NCBI RefSeq assembly: GCF_001885905.1
Contig: NZ_JXKM01000001.1
Location: 299,118 to 363,117, forward strand
Length of the DNA stretch: 64,000 nucleotides
Direction of reading: 5' to 3'
Source of the DNA: Enterococcus devriesei
Lineage (GTDB): Bacteria; Bacillota; Bacilli; Lactobacillales; Enterococcaceae
Shown here: one piece after another, positions 45,318 to 53,146 of the stretch
How positions within the stretch are numbered: position 1 is the stretch's first letter
Layout: each line of letters opens with the position of its first letter
Position numbers and translations under genes: made by a program
Notes under the pieces: generated by a model
Database searches by the model: none
Seen by the model: the letters and a program-made list of their open reading frames with translations, nothing else
Told to the model about the DNA's origin: nothing

Positions 45318-47623
45318 TATTCATCCTCCTCAGGTGTACCGATATCTATAGAGATTTCTTGGAGAATATTGAATCTATTAGTGGCTTCAATTTCACCATA
45401 AAGATTTAATTCTTCATTTTCATATAGACTTTCGATTGTTATTATTAACACATATTCAATTTCTTCTTCATCTGGAATTTCTGGTTTTGTATATAATTCT
45501 AACCACAATTGCCAGTCGCCAGAATCAAAAACAGTAAACTCTTGAGAAAAATGATGCAAGTTACTCCATTTTTTTCGACCGTTTTTTTGGGAAGGGTTTT
45601 TGGTAACTAATTTAGAATTCGAATTAAGCATATGTAACGAAGTATCTATATATGCTCTTAAATATTCGCTACCTTTACTCATATCCACTGGAGAAATAGA
45701 TAAGCATGTTACTGTAACTTTTGCTAACTTCACACCACTTTTTCTTTTATCTGATAAAACCGCAGGAATTAGAAATCCAACTTTTTCTTTTGTTTTCCTA
45801 TTCATTTTTCCGTACCTAATGTAAGTAGGCTTAGATGCAAATGACTCTTTTGCACTATCTAAATTTCCATAACCACAACCATATACTTTATTGTACTCTT
45901 CGGTGCTTGTATCTGACATATTATCTATGGATTTAGCATGATGACTAAGCAATCCTCTAGAGATAAAAGTTGCTTTTCTATCCAAATTATTAGTATCTCC
46001 TATACTATTTAGATACTCAATAACTGAATGTTGTAATGAACCTAAATCGAATGCTGCTAAAGGAGTGGAGAAACTTGTACCAAAATCTAATGAAATATAA
46101 CCATCTGAATTAATGACAAACATACCAGAAGTTTTTGGTATGAAGCATCGTGTATTTTGTTTGCACACATTTCCCCCAGGATAAACTAGATCTGGTTTAT
46201 ATGAATTTGCAAATCCATATCCAACCCTACTGAAAGGAGACAACGCATTCTTGTTAGATATGCTGTCTGGATGCTGATCTTTTGTGATTGAACCTATTGA
46301 TAATGAATGAAGGCTTTCAGCTGGTGAAGCTAAACGAGCATCGTCATGTTCACAAATGTCATTAATGTCATTTAAAGTTCGCCATAATTCGTGATTGCCC
46401 ATTGACACAACAAAATTGACACCTTCTTTATAAGATATAACATCTAATTCAAAAGCTAATTTGCTTACTGATTTTTCACCAAAAATGGAGGACGAGTTAT
46501 CGTTAAAAGCTAAACAAAATGTTGTAGTTATATGCTTTATTTCTTGTACAGCTTTTCTGATTCTTGAAATTATTTTTGTCTCAGTTACAGTATTCCCATC
46601 AGATATTACTGCATCAATTATTCTAGCCTTAGGTATAAGTAATTGATTACTTATCTGTTCATGCAAATTTTCTCCAAATACAATTCTACTAGCTACTTTA
46701 GTACCATGAGCAGAAGTATTATAATTAATATCTGGTGCAGTCCATCTACCAGCTATAGCAGCAGAAATATTATCAGGGAAAGACACACCATCATCCAAAA
46801 CACAAATAAGTGGAAGATCATCCAGATTGTCAGAATAAAAATCAAAAGCTGCCACATTTTGTCCGTTCTTGGTAATTTGATGACTTCCATTATACTTATG
46901 AGTGATATCAATATCCAATACAACCTCTTGTTCAATCAAATCATTTACTGCACTAGATGGTAGGTAAGCATGTAAAACAGGAGTATGGTCTGCTAGATAA
47001 TAAATTCCATCGCTTTCTATATCTCCATTAAAGCTTTCTACTAAAGTGATTAGATGAGGTAGTATTTTTGCATATTGTTTTTCATTTAGTTTTGGAACGA
47101 CGGTAATTTGTGCATCAATAATATCATTATTATTTTCGTTATTTTGTAAGTAATCTAGCTTTTTACTTTTTTTGTCGTGGATATCTATTGGCGATATTTC
47201 ATCAATATATTGCCAAAAAGAACTTTTAGGTGCAGTACCTTGTGTATACTGTACTGCGCTTTCTTCTAAAGAGATCATATCATCTTTTTTTATTGATACG
47301 ATGGCTTTATGGGAGTCTCTGATAGCATTGATATTTATTTTATTATCAGCAAAAATCCTTTCATAATCTCCTCGAGAATCAACAACTTTATCATCTGGAA
47401 GTTCAACTTGAAAGAACAGTAAATCGTCTGACAGTATGTTATGTTTAGGGGTATTTCTTTCTTTTATTGATAAAAGACCTTCACCAATTTTTTCGCCATG
47501 TTTTCTAAAATCAATCTCAACTGGTTCTGGAATAGCTATGCGTTTAGTGTCCTCACGCTGTACTTCATTATCTGGTATTGTAAAATGTTTTTTCCCTTTT
47601 TTTCCTTTATTATCATCGTCCAT
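45317..47623 (-). CDS. S8 (subtilisin-like) serine protease of a predicted conflict system
   Basis: A 768-residue cytosolic subtilase without a signal peptide. The catalytic triad is D277 (CVLDDGV), H306 (SAHGTKVAS) and S517 (GTSFSTP), with oxyanion Asn N410 (SMGNHE). Residues 1-260 are a charged N-terminal domain. The last ~200 residues look like a beta-rich C-terminal domain. Being intracellular and coupled to an AAA ATPase and a Pepco protein, it is probably held inactive until triggered. It starts five bases after the ATPase gene. Confidence 0.88.
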   Translation of the reverse strand: MDDDNKGKKGKKHFTIPDNEVQREDTKRIAIPEPVEIDFRKHGEKIGEGLLSIKERNTPKHNILSDDLLFFQVELPDDKVVDSRGDYERIFADNKININAIRDSHKAIVSIKKDDMISLEESAVQYTQGTAPKSSFWQYIDEISPIDIHDKKSKKLDYLQNNENNNDIIDAQITVVPKLNEKQYAKILPHLITLVESFNGDIESDGIYYLADHTPVLHAYLPSSAVNDLIEQEVVLDIDITHKYNGSHQITKNGQNVAAFDFYSDNLDDLPLICVLDDGVSFPDNISAAIAGRWTAPDINYNTSAHGTKVASRIVFGENLHEQISNQLLIPKARIIDAVISDGNTVTETKIISRIRKAVQEIKHITTTFCLAFNDNSSSIFGEKSVSKLAFELDVISYKEGVNFVVSMGNHELWRTLNDINDICEHDDARLASPAESLHSLSIGSITKDQHPDSISNKNALSPFSRVGYGFANSYKPDLVYPGGNVCKQNTRCFIPKTSGMFVINSDGYISLDFGTSFSTPLAAFDLGSLQHSVIEYLNSIGDTNNLDRKATFISRGLLSHHAKSIDNMSDTSTEEYNKVYGCGYGNLDSAKESFASKPTYIRYGKMNRKTKEKVGFLIPAVLSDKRKSGVKLAKVTVTCLSISPVDMSKGSEYLRAYIDTSLHMLNSNSKLVTKNPSQKNGRKKWSNLHHFSQEFTVFDSGDWQLWLELYTKPEIPDEEEIEYVLIITIESLYENEELNLYGEIEATNRFNILQEISIDIGTPEEDE

Positions 47624-47628
47624 AATCC

Positions 47629-48759
47629 TTACTTACCTCCTTTCAGTTTATCTGCAAGTGTGCTGCGTGGAATTTTTAATAATTCTGAAATACTAGTTAA
47701 TGTTAAACCGTTTTCTCTTAGTTTTGTTATCTTCTCATAATCAATTTTTTCCTTAGAAAAGTTATACATTAGAACCACTTCGATGATAGATTCTGAAAAT
47801 TCTTTTAACGAAATATCAGAACTATTATTTAAGACTGATTTTTTCATTGTTTTCATACAAACTTCCCGTATTTCTGAAAAACTGAAATTCTCGCAGTAGT
47901 GACTGGCTTTTTCAATGCTACTATTGTCCATATGAAACTTGTACTGTAGTAATAAGTTTCTAATGTAAATTTCTCGTAGCTTTGTATCTGGCTTGTCTAA
48001 ATATAAAATACTGTTAAATCTTCTCCAGACGGCAGAATCTAATAATTTTTCATGGTTAGAAGCTGCGATTAAGAAATTGTTTGTAGGCATTTGATCAATA
48101 TTTTGAAGTAATGAATTTACAACTCTTTTTAATTCTCCTAATTCGTTGCTATCATCCCTTTTCTTTGCAATAGAGTCAAATTCATCAAGGAAAATAATTG
48201 CATCTTTATTATTTAGCTCTTCAAATATTGTTCTTAGATTAGAGGAAGTCTGACCCAACATGGAAGAAATTAATGAATCTAATCTGACATAGACAATAGG
48301 TAAGTTCATTTTTTTCGCAATATGGTAGGCAATAGTAGTTTTTCCACAACCAGGAGGTCCACAAAGTAAAAGTCGATTCTCAATAATGATACCTCTGTCT
48401 TCAAATTTTTCTTTGTTAGTATACTCATTAATTAGTGAATCAATTTTGTTTTCGATTTCAGTTGATAGAACAAGGTTGTCTGAATCAATACCTGATGGAT
48501 ATAAAACATCGTACAATTTAGATTTTGGAATACTTGAATTATCCTTTTTCTTGTTATGATCGAACATCTTCAAGCCAGAAGATGCTTCATATTTTTTTTC
48601 TTCTGGATACTTACTTAATACATTTAATAACATAGAGTAGTTATTGTTTTTTCCTGCTTTTTTTTCATTTTCCGCTATTTTCAAAAGAGACTTTCTGAAT
48701 AGTGCTTCTTTTTCTTGAAAATGATTTTCTGCTAATCCAATAACATCTTCAATCTTCAT
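47629..48759 (-). CDS. AAA ATPase with C-terminal helix-turn-helix, partner of the S8 protease
   Basis: A 376-residue classical AAA protein. Walker A is GPPGCGKT (134-141), Walker B IIFLDEFD (188-195) and Arg-finger R246/R247 (WRRF). The last ~40 residues (ITKLRENGLTLTSISELLKI, then PRSTLADKL) form a helix-turn-helix, unusual on this type of ATPase. It may unfold or deliver substrates to the protease or act as the sensor. The HTH suggests it can bind its own upstream region, where a palindrome lies. It is the first gene of the three-gene operon. Confidence 0.85.
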   Translation of the reverse strand: MKIEDVIGLAENHFQEKEALFRKSLLKIAENEKKAGKNNNYSMLLNVLSKYPEEKKYEASSGLKMFDHNKKKDNSSIPKSKLYDVLYPSGIDSDNLVLSTEIENKIDSLINEYTNKEKFEDRGIIIENRLLLCGPPGCGKTTIAYHIAKKMNLPIVYVRLDSLISSMLGQTSSNLRTIFEELNNKDAIIFLDEFDSIAKKRDDSNELGELKRVVNSLLQNIDQMPTNNFLIAASNHEKLLDSAVWRRFNSILYLDKPDTKLREIYIRNLLLQYKFHMDNSSIEKASHYCENFSFSEIREVCMKTMKKSVLNNSSDISLKEFSESIIEVVLMYNFSKEKIDYEKITKLRENGLTLTSISELLKIPRSTLADKLKGGK

Positions 48760-48850
48760 TATTTATCCTCCATTTCGGAATAGTCCGTCCTTAGATGAAT
48801 ATGTTACCATAAAATAAGGATTTTTAACAGGGGAACACTTAATGTTTTTC

Positions 48851-48862
48851 CGGAAATTTCCG
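48851..48862. promoter_or_regulatory. Palindromic operator candidate of the AAA-S8 operon
   Basis: CGGAAATTTCCG is a perfect 12-base palindrome about 90 bases upstream of the AAA gene. A related GGAAACTTTCC lies at 48954-48964. Confidence 0.5.
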
Positions 48863-49143
48863 TCGGATATACAGAATTTATCAAACGGTTCTAATATTGT
48901 GAAAATAAAAATATTTGTTTAAAACAAGTATTTTTATCAACTTTTCAATTTTGGGAAACTTTCCTTAATTTAGAATCATTAACGGAATACAAATAACGGA
49001 ATTACTATCTTTTTAATCCCGTTATTCGATGCTTGATTAATTGGAGAATTCTTTATTAAGAGTAATTGTTCTAGCTCGCAATGGTCTTACTAAAAACATC
49101 CAAAATATCCCAATTTTCTAGTTAAAACAGTTTGAAACTAAAT
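48863..49143. other. Non-coding right end of the ICE
   Basis: AT-rich and without a gene. It contains a stem AATAACGG (48992-48999) / CCGTTATT (49019-49026) that may terminate transcription near the ICE end. Nothing else is recognisable. Confidence 0.5.
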
Positions 49144-49158
49144 CAAAACTAACTACAA
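49144..49158. repeat. Right attachment-site repeat (attR core candidate)
   Basis: CAAAACTAACTACAA, identical to 15592-15606. Preceded by a degenerate near-copy GAAACTAAAT. Confidence 0.75.
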
Positions 49159-49293
49159 TTGACAAAAATTACTAGAATTTCGCAGTATTCACAGAAAAAA
49201 TAGAATGCTGTCATACCAACGATTAGAGCTTATCAGAAGCTCTGGAAAAAGTTAACCTTTTGCTGGAAGGGTCTGTCGGTTAGTAATCAATCT

Positions 49294-49335
49294 AAAACTC
49301 GAAATGTTGAGAATTCAGCGTTTCGAGTTTTTTTA
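49294..49335 (+). terminator. Terminator in the chromosomal flank right of the ICE
   Basis: AAAACTCGAAA pairs with TTTCGAGTTTTTTT around GAGAATTC. A smaller AGAGCTTATCAGAAGCTCT hairpin lies at 49225-49243. With the ICE removed this would lie roughly 200 bases past sufB. From 49336 to 49551 I see only an AT-rich promoter region. Confidence 0.75.
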
Positions 49336-49551
49336 TTTGAAATGTTTATGTGCTCTTTATAATGTAATAGAAGAATGATATAATAAAAAATGTTATTAGA
49401 ACGCACGTAATTATCTTTAGTTATAATTTAAAAGCGATTATAACGTTGTCCGTATAAAGATAATTGATATTTTTTGCATTTTTAAGTGAGTTGATAAATA
49501 GCTGTTAGTTTTAGAAAAAAATAAAAATAAATATAAGGAGAAGCATTCGAA

Positions 49552-49581
49552 ATGGATGCGTGGGTGAACAATGAATTTTGA
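49552..49581 (+). CDS. Nine-codon upstream reading frame (leader peptide candidate)
   Basis: ATG at 49552 follows a strong AAGGAG and encodes MDAWVNNEF before TGA at 49579-49581. It overlaps the start codon of the next gene at 49571. The larger gene lacks an independent strong site, so its translation may depend on ribosomes that terminate here. Confidence 0.5.
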   Translation: MDAWVNNEF

Positions 49582-50290
49582 AAAGCAAAAATTAACGATC
49601 ATCACTCTGGCAGTTGTTCTAATTGGTGAGGTATTGGCTATTACCGGCATCGCGCTAGTTTACTTCAATCAGCAGTTTTTTAATGAACGAATCAACATTA
49701 TCGAAACATATATTGGCGCGTCAACGGCTTTTTTTGGTAGTTTCTTTTCAATTTTAGCGGTTTTGCTGCTGTTCCAATTCGTTAAGTATCGTGAGAAACA
49801 AAAAGAAGTGCAACAAACGCGGCAGATTTATCAGAAGCTGAAAAAGGAATATGAACATAATTTTTCAGTACTAACTGAGCTTGGAGTGGAAATTGCTAAT
49901 GGTTCTGGTGAGCTAGCTAAATTGTTAAAAGAGAACCAAAAAATCAGAGAATTATTCCTTTTATCTATTTTTAAATTGGATTTTCCAATTTTTGATGCGT
50001 ACTTTGATCAGCTTGATTGGCAGCAATTAGGTGAGGAGCTTGAAGATGGCGAGGAATACTTGGAATCAATGGAACAAACCAATCAACTAAGAGCCCTTTG
50101 CCAAGCGATTGCTACAAAAGCGATTGATAGTGAAGAAAATTTGAAGCCGTTGTTACAGTTGATCACGCAAAAGATTTCGCTATTGAAAGGGAATCAGACG
50201 GAGACTGAAAGTAGCGCAGTTTTTATTGAGACTGTGGGAGAATATGCTTATCTTACCGAAACACCAAGCGGTGAAATGATTCAAGAGTAA
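49571..50290 (+). CDS. Membrane protein with coiled coil, unknown function
   Basis: A 239-residue protein with two membrane helices (~8-30 and ~48-70) and a long cytoplasmic, partly coiled-coil region (REKQKEVQQTRQIYQKLKKE). The topology recalls putative phage-abortive-infection membrane proteins, but I see no diagnostic motif. Translation probably couples to the nine-codon frame that overlaps its start. It lies just outside the right end of the ICE and has its own terminator. Confidence 0.6.
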   Translation: MNFEKQKLTIITLAVVLIGEVLAITGIALVYFNQQFFNERINIIETYIGASTAFFGSFFSILAVLLLFQFVKYREKQKEVQQTRQIYQKLKKEYEHNFSVLTELGVEIANGSGELAKLLKENQKIRELFLLSIFKLDFPIFDAYFDQLDWQQLGEELEDGEEYLESMEQTNQLRALCQAIATKAIDSEENLKPLLQLITQKISLLKGNQTETESSAVFIETVGEYAYLTETPSGEMIQE

Positions 50291-50296
50291 AAATAG

Positions 50297-50334
50297 AACC
50301 AGTCGACTTATCAAAAGAGTCGCTGGTTTTTTTC
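50297..50334 (+). terminator. Terminator
   Basis: AACCAGTCGACT pairs with AGTCGCTGGTT (one mismatch) and is followed by seven Ts. The stretch to 50587 has no gene that I can support. Confidence 0.82.
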
Positions 50335-50587
50335 GAATTCATTAGTAAAAGTTTGATTGGAAGTTTGGCTGTTCTTTTTAAGTGAAACCAGTAATTTGAT
50401 AAATCTATTAAGGAAATGGGCAGAGGCGGGATTGGCTTTGGCTTTATAATGGAGAGAGAAGATTTTTTGCAGAGTATTTATTGGACGTCGAGTCTTAAAT
50501 AATTAGTACAAAGATCCGTGGTTGGTATCAAGGGAAGAATGTTTTTACAAATCACCTATGTGGGGACATGGGGTTGGGGGGATAAGT

Positions 50588-51205
50588 ATGGAGTTGAAAA
50601 GGAAGGGTAAAGGGAAAAAGCAGAAAGAATATGAAGAGTTTGAGTCGCTGTGTCAACGTTTAGAGAAGAAGAATTATTTGAAAGAGGATCGGACCTTCTC
50701 ACTGAAGGATACGAATTCCCTTGATATGCTGTTGTCGTTGCCATTGATTGTGTTGGTGGTGACCGGCTATTTTTGGCGTTGGGGCAAAGAGGCGATTCCG
50801 CTGTGGGAAAGTGATTTTAAGCTGGTCATTTTCTTGTTGGTTGTTTCCATTCCAGTTCATGAGCTGCTGCATGGACTGGCTTGGGCGAATTACGCTAAAA
50901 AGAAAATGAAAAGTATCAGCTTTGGTTTTAATCTGATTGAGCTGATGCCGTATTGTCATTGCTGTGAAGCTTTGGAGGTAAAAGCTTATAAGCTCGGAGT
51001 ATTAGCGCCAGCTGTGGTACTGGGAGGCGGCTATTTTCTTCTTGCGCTGTTAGTGCCTAATACGGAGTTTCTTCTGCTTTCGGCGTTTAATATTTTTATG
51101 GCTACCGCTGATTTATTGATTTTTTGGAAAGCGCATGGGATTCATAAGGGTTTATTGATCGATCATCCTGAGCAGCCAGGCTTTGTTGTATTTACCAAAA
51201 AATGA
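50588..51205 (+). CDS. DUF3267-family membrane metalloprotease
   Basis: A 205-residue membrane protein with the zinc-protease motif HELLH in a hydrophobic segment (VSIPVHELLHGLAW, ~96-109) and about four membrane helices, as in DUF3267 proteins related to site-2 proteases. The start at 50588 follows GGGGGGATAAGT; an in-frame ATG-less extension upstream to 50522 has no site. Substrate unknown. Confidence 0.8.
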   Translation: MELKRKGKGKKQKEYEEFESLCQRLEKKNYLKEDRTFSLKDTNSLDMLLSLPLIVLVVTGYFWRWGKEAIPLWESDFKLVIFLLVVSIPVHELLHGLAWANYAKKKMKSISFGFNLIELMPYCHCCEALEVKAYKLGVLAPAVVLGGGYFLLALLVPNTEFLLLSAFNIFMATADLLIFWKAHGIHKGLLIDHPEQPGFVVFTKK

Positions 51206-51242
51206 ATACGCTATTGACGGAAGTAAACTAGCGTAAAAGGTT

Positions 51243-51602
51243 GTGTGTAAAGTGGCAAAATTTGAAGCACTTATTCAATTCTTTTTTCATCCAATTGTTC
51301 TACTGCTAGATGTCCTATCGATTTTTATTATTGTGATCGGTGCTTTTCTTTCCTTGATCAAATTGCTCCAGCAAGGAAGAAATCAGGCCTGTTCCTCGAC
51401 CTTGGAGAAAAATAAATATATCAAGGCTTATTTAGGCAGTTATATTTTATTAAGCTTGGAATTTCTGATCGTAGCGGACATCATTGAATCAATCATTCAT
51501 CCGACTTTCCAAGACATCATCAAGTTGGCGATGATCGTCCTCATTCGAACCTTGATTTCTTATTTCTTAAATAAGGAAATCAACGAGTTTTCAGAAGGCT
51601 AA
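51243..51602 (+). CDS. DUF1622 family membrane protein
   Basis: A 119-residue protein with three membrane helices and the family pattern around LGSYILLSLEFLIVADIIESI and IVLIRTLISYFL. Start is probably GTG at 51243 (after AAAAGG) or GTG at 51252. It lies 37 bases after the DUF3267 gene on the same strand. Function of the family is unknown. Confidence 0.78.
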   Translation: MCKVAKFEALIQFFFHPIVLLLDVLSIFIIVIGAFLSLIKLLQQGRNQACSSTLEKNKYIKAYLGSYILLSLEFLIVADIIESIIHPTFQDIIKLAMIVLIRTLISYFLNKEINEFSEG

Positions 51603-51631
51603 TGAAGGTATAACAATCACTTTGACTGGGA

Positions 51632-52156
51632 TTAAAAGGTTTGCTTTACTTCCGTGAGCCATCGCTCAATCGTTTCGATTAATAAATATTGCTGATGCAT
51701 GACCGCTTTTTCAGTTGTGGAAAGTGTTGGAAGTTCTTGTTGTGTTTCGTTGATCTTCGTTAGCTTTGTCTGGGTACTTTTAATATTTGCTTCAAGAATG
51801 CTTAAACAAGTTTTTTGATCTGCGGGAGAAAGATTGTCTAAGTTTAGAATAACGGCGTTGAGATCTAAGTGAAGATTAATCGGACGGGTAGCGATGCCCA
51901 GCATTAATTTCTCAAACTCCCGGCGGCCTTTTTTGGTTAAGGAGTAAATCACTTTTTCTGGCATCTTGCTTGTCTTTGCTGTTGTACCTTTTAGATAGCC
52001 TTGTTTTTCTAGCTGGATGACTTTCTTATAGATTGATGGAATACTAATTTTGACCCATTGAGAAATATTCCGTGAGGTGACCTGTTTTTGAATATCATAC
52101 GCACTAAGAGCTTCTCTTTTTAAAATACCTAAGACAATCAAATCAATTGTTCGCAC
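51632..52156 (-). CDS. PadR-family transcriptional regulator A
   Basis: A 174-residue regulator. The N-terminal winged helix (VLGILKREALSAYDIQKQV ... IPSIYKKVIQLEKQGYL ... YSLTKKGRREFEKL) spans ~1-85 and a helical dimerisation domain the rest. It sits convergent to DUF1622 and divergent from the NagB-like gene. A perfect 18-base inverted repeat lies in its promoter (52183-52235), suggesting autoregulation. Confidence 0.88.
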   Translation of the reverse strand: MRTIDLIVLGILKREALSAYDIQKQVTSRNISQWVKISIPSIYKKVIQLEKQGYLKGTTAKTSKMPEKVIYSLTKKGRREFEKLMLGIATRPINLHLDLNAVILNLDNLSPADQKTCLSILEANIKSTQTKLTKINETQQELPTLSTTEKAVMHQQYLLIETIERWLTEVKQTF

Positions 52157-52182
52157 AAGAAGAACTCCTTTCGATTAGTTTA

Positions 52183-52235
52183 AAATAGTATAAATTATAG
52201 CAATGTTAACTATCTTACTATAATTTATACTATTT
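52183..52235. promoter_or_regulatory. 18-bp inverted repeat, PadR operator candidate
   Basis: AAATAGTATAAATTATAG (52183-52200) is exactly complementary to CTATAATTTATACTATTT (52218-52235), spacer 17 bases. It lies upstream of the PadR gene. Confidence 0.7.
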
Positions 52236-52272
52236 ATATTTTGCATCAAAGTCAAGTTTGAAGAGGTTTTAC

Positions 52273-52313
52273 GGATTTGGAATCCGTTTACATTTCTTTT
52301 TTTGCTATGCTAT
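52273..52313 (+). promoter_or_regulatory. Promoter and small inverted repeat of the NagB-like gene
   Basis: CGGATT-TGG-AATCCG (52273-52287) directly abuts TTTACA (52288-52293); a -10 TATTAT follows after 18 bases. The repeat may be an operator. Confidence 0.45.
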
Positions 52314-52340
52314 TATTAAATAAAAAAGGTAGGTGGTAAG

Positions 52341-53054
52341 ATGAAATTATTAGTAACAGAAGATTATGAAACATTGAGTCAGGTAACGGCTGATTTGATT
52401 TTGCTGAAGTGGTCGGAAAATCATCGGGTGAACTTGGCCTTGACGGCAGGTTCTTCGCCGAAACGAACGTATGAGATTTTGGTTGAGCGTTTGCGAGCAG
52501 TACAGTTTGATCAAAGCTTGGCACATTTTTATAACTTTGATGAAATCAGCTTGAAGGATCAAGCAGACGGGTTGACGATGCAGGCGCTGATGCAAGAATT
52601 ATTTCAACCGCTAGGAATTGAAGATAAAAATATTGAAGTCTTAGATGCCGAAAATTACCAAGATTATGACTATCAGATTGCTGAAGCTGGTGGGTTGGAT
52701 CTTGTCTTGATGGGGATCGGCGAGGACGGTCATTTTTGTGGTAATCTGCCGGGATTTACTTCATTTGATTATGGGGTGTATCGTGTGCCGATCGCTCCAG
52801 GTGATGATTTGTATCAACTGCTGGATCAAGCGACACCTCATACACCCGGGACGGAAATGGTCACCTTTGGACCACAAACGGTTTTGGCTGCTAAGGAACT
52901 GGTATTGATCGCTAATGGGAAAAAGAAAGCGGCAATCATCAAACAAGCATTGGAAGGCCCAATCACAGAAGACGTGCCGGCTTCAGTTTTACGTTTGCAT
53001 CCTAATTTAACAGTGATCTTAGACCAAGAAGCCGCGAGTGAATTAACTGAATAA
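52341..53054 (+). CDS. NagB-like (glucosamine-6-phosphate deaminase/6-phosphogluconolactonase family) protein
   Basis: A 237-residue NagB/RpiA/PGL-fold protein. Visible motifs are LALTAGSSPKRTYEIL (sugar-phosphate loop), HFYNFDEIS (catalytic-Asp region) and LMGIGEDGHFCGNLPG (the LGIGxDGHxxxxxPG motif). It probably isomerises or deaminates an amino-sugar phosphate. It differs from canonical NagB around the first active-site loop, so specificity is uncertain. It is monocistronic, with a terminator after it. Confidence 0.8.
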   Translation: MKLLVTEDYETLSQVTADLILLKWSENHRVNLALTAGSSPKRTYEILVERLRAVQFDQSLAHFYNFDEISLKDQADGLTMQALMQELFQPLGIEDKNIEVLDAENYQDYDYQIAEAGGLDLVLMGIGEDGHFCGNLPGFTSFDYGVYRVPIAPGDDLYQLLDQATPHTPGTEMVTFGPQTVLAAKELVLIANGKKKAAIIKQALEGPITEDVPASVLRLHPNLTVILDQEAASELTE

Positions 53055-53063
53055 ATAATTTCT

Positions 53064-53091
53064 AAGAGTGCATTCATTTGTACTCTTTTTT
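53064..53091 (+). terminator. Terminator of the NagB-like gene
   Basis: AAGAGT (53064) pairs with ACTCTT (53082) and runs into seven Ts. Confidence 0.65.
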
Positions 53092-53101
53092 GATTAAGAG
53101 C

Positions 53102-53143
53102 AAAAAAATAGGCTCCGTTCTCATTGAGAACGCAGCCTATTTT
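53102..53143 (-). terminator. Terminator of the MFS transporter gene
   Basis: AATAGGCTCCGTTCTCA pairs with TGAGAACGCAGCCTATT. The T run is on the minus strand, immediately after the transporter stop. Confidence 0.85.
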
Positions 53144-53146
53144 AAA

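Larger units (their letters stand above)
15592..49158. mobile_element. ICEBs1/Tn916-type integrative conjugative element with bacteriocin and defence-like cargo
   Basis: A block of about 33.6 kb bounded by the 15-base direct repeat CAAAACTAACTACAA (15592-15606 and 49144-49158). A tyrosine integrase lies at the left end, followed by an excisionase-like gene. A full type IV conjugation set is present (relaxase, coupling protein, VirB4, VirB6, CwlT, TcpC/D/E). The order matches ICEBs1: YdcP pair, ConQ-like, NicK-like, then ConB, C, D, E, G and CwlT. Cargo sits in two places: agr plus sactipeptide between CwlT and the regulatory end, and adhesin plus AAA-S8-Pepco at the right end. No antibiotic resistance gene is visible. 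All transfer functions look intact, so the element could be mobile. Confidence 0.88.

Noticed and set aside
15592-49158. Tn916 carrying tet(M)
   Set aside because: No tetracycline resistance gene is present, the integrase is different and the gene order is closer to ICEBs1.
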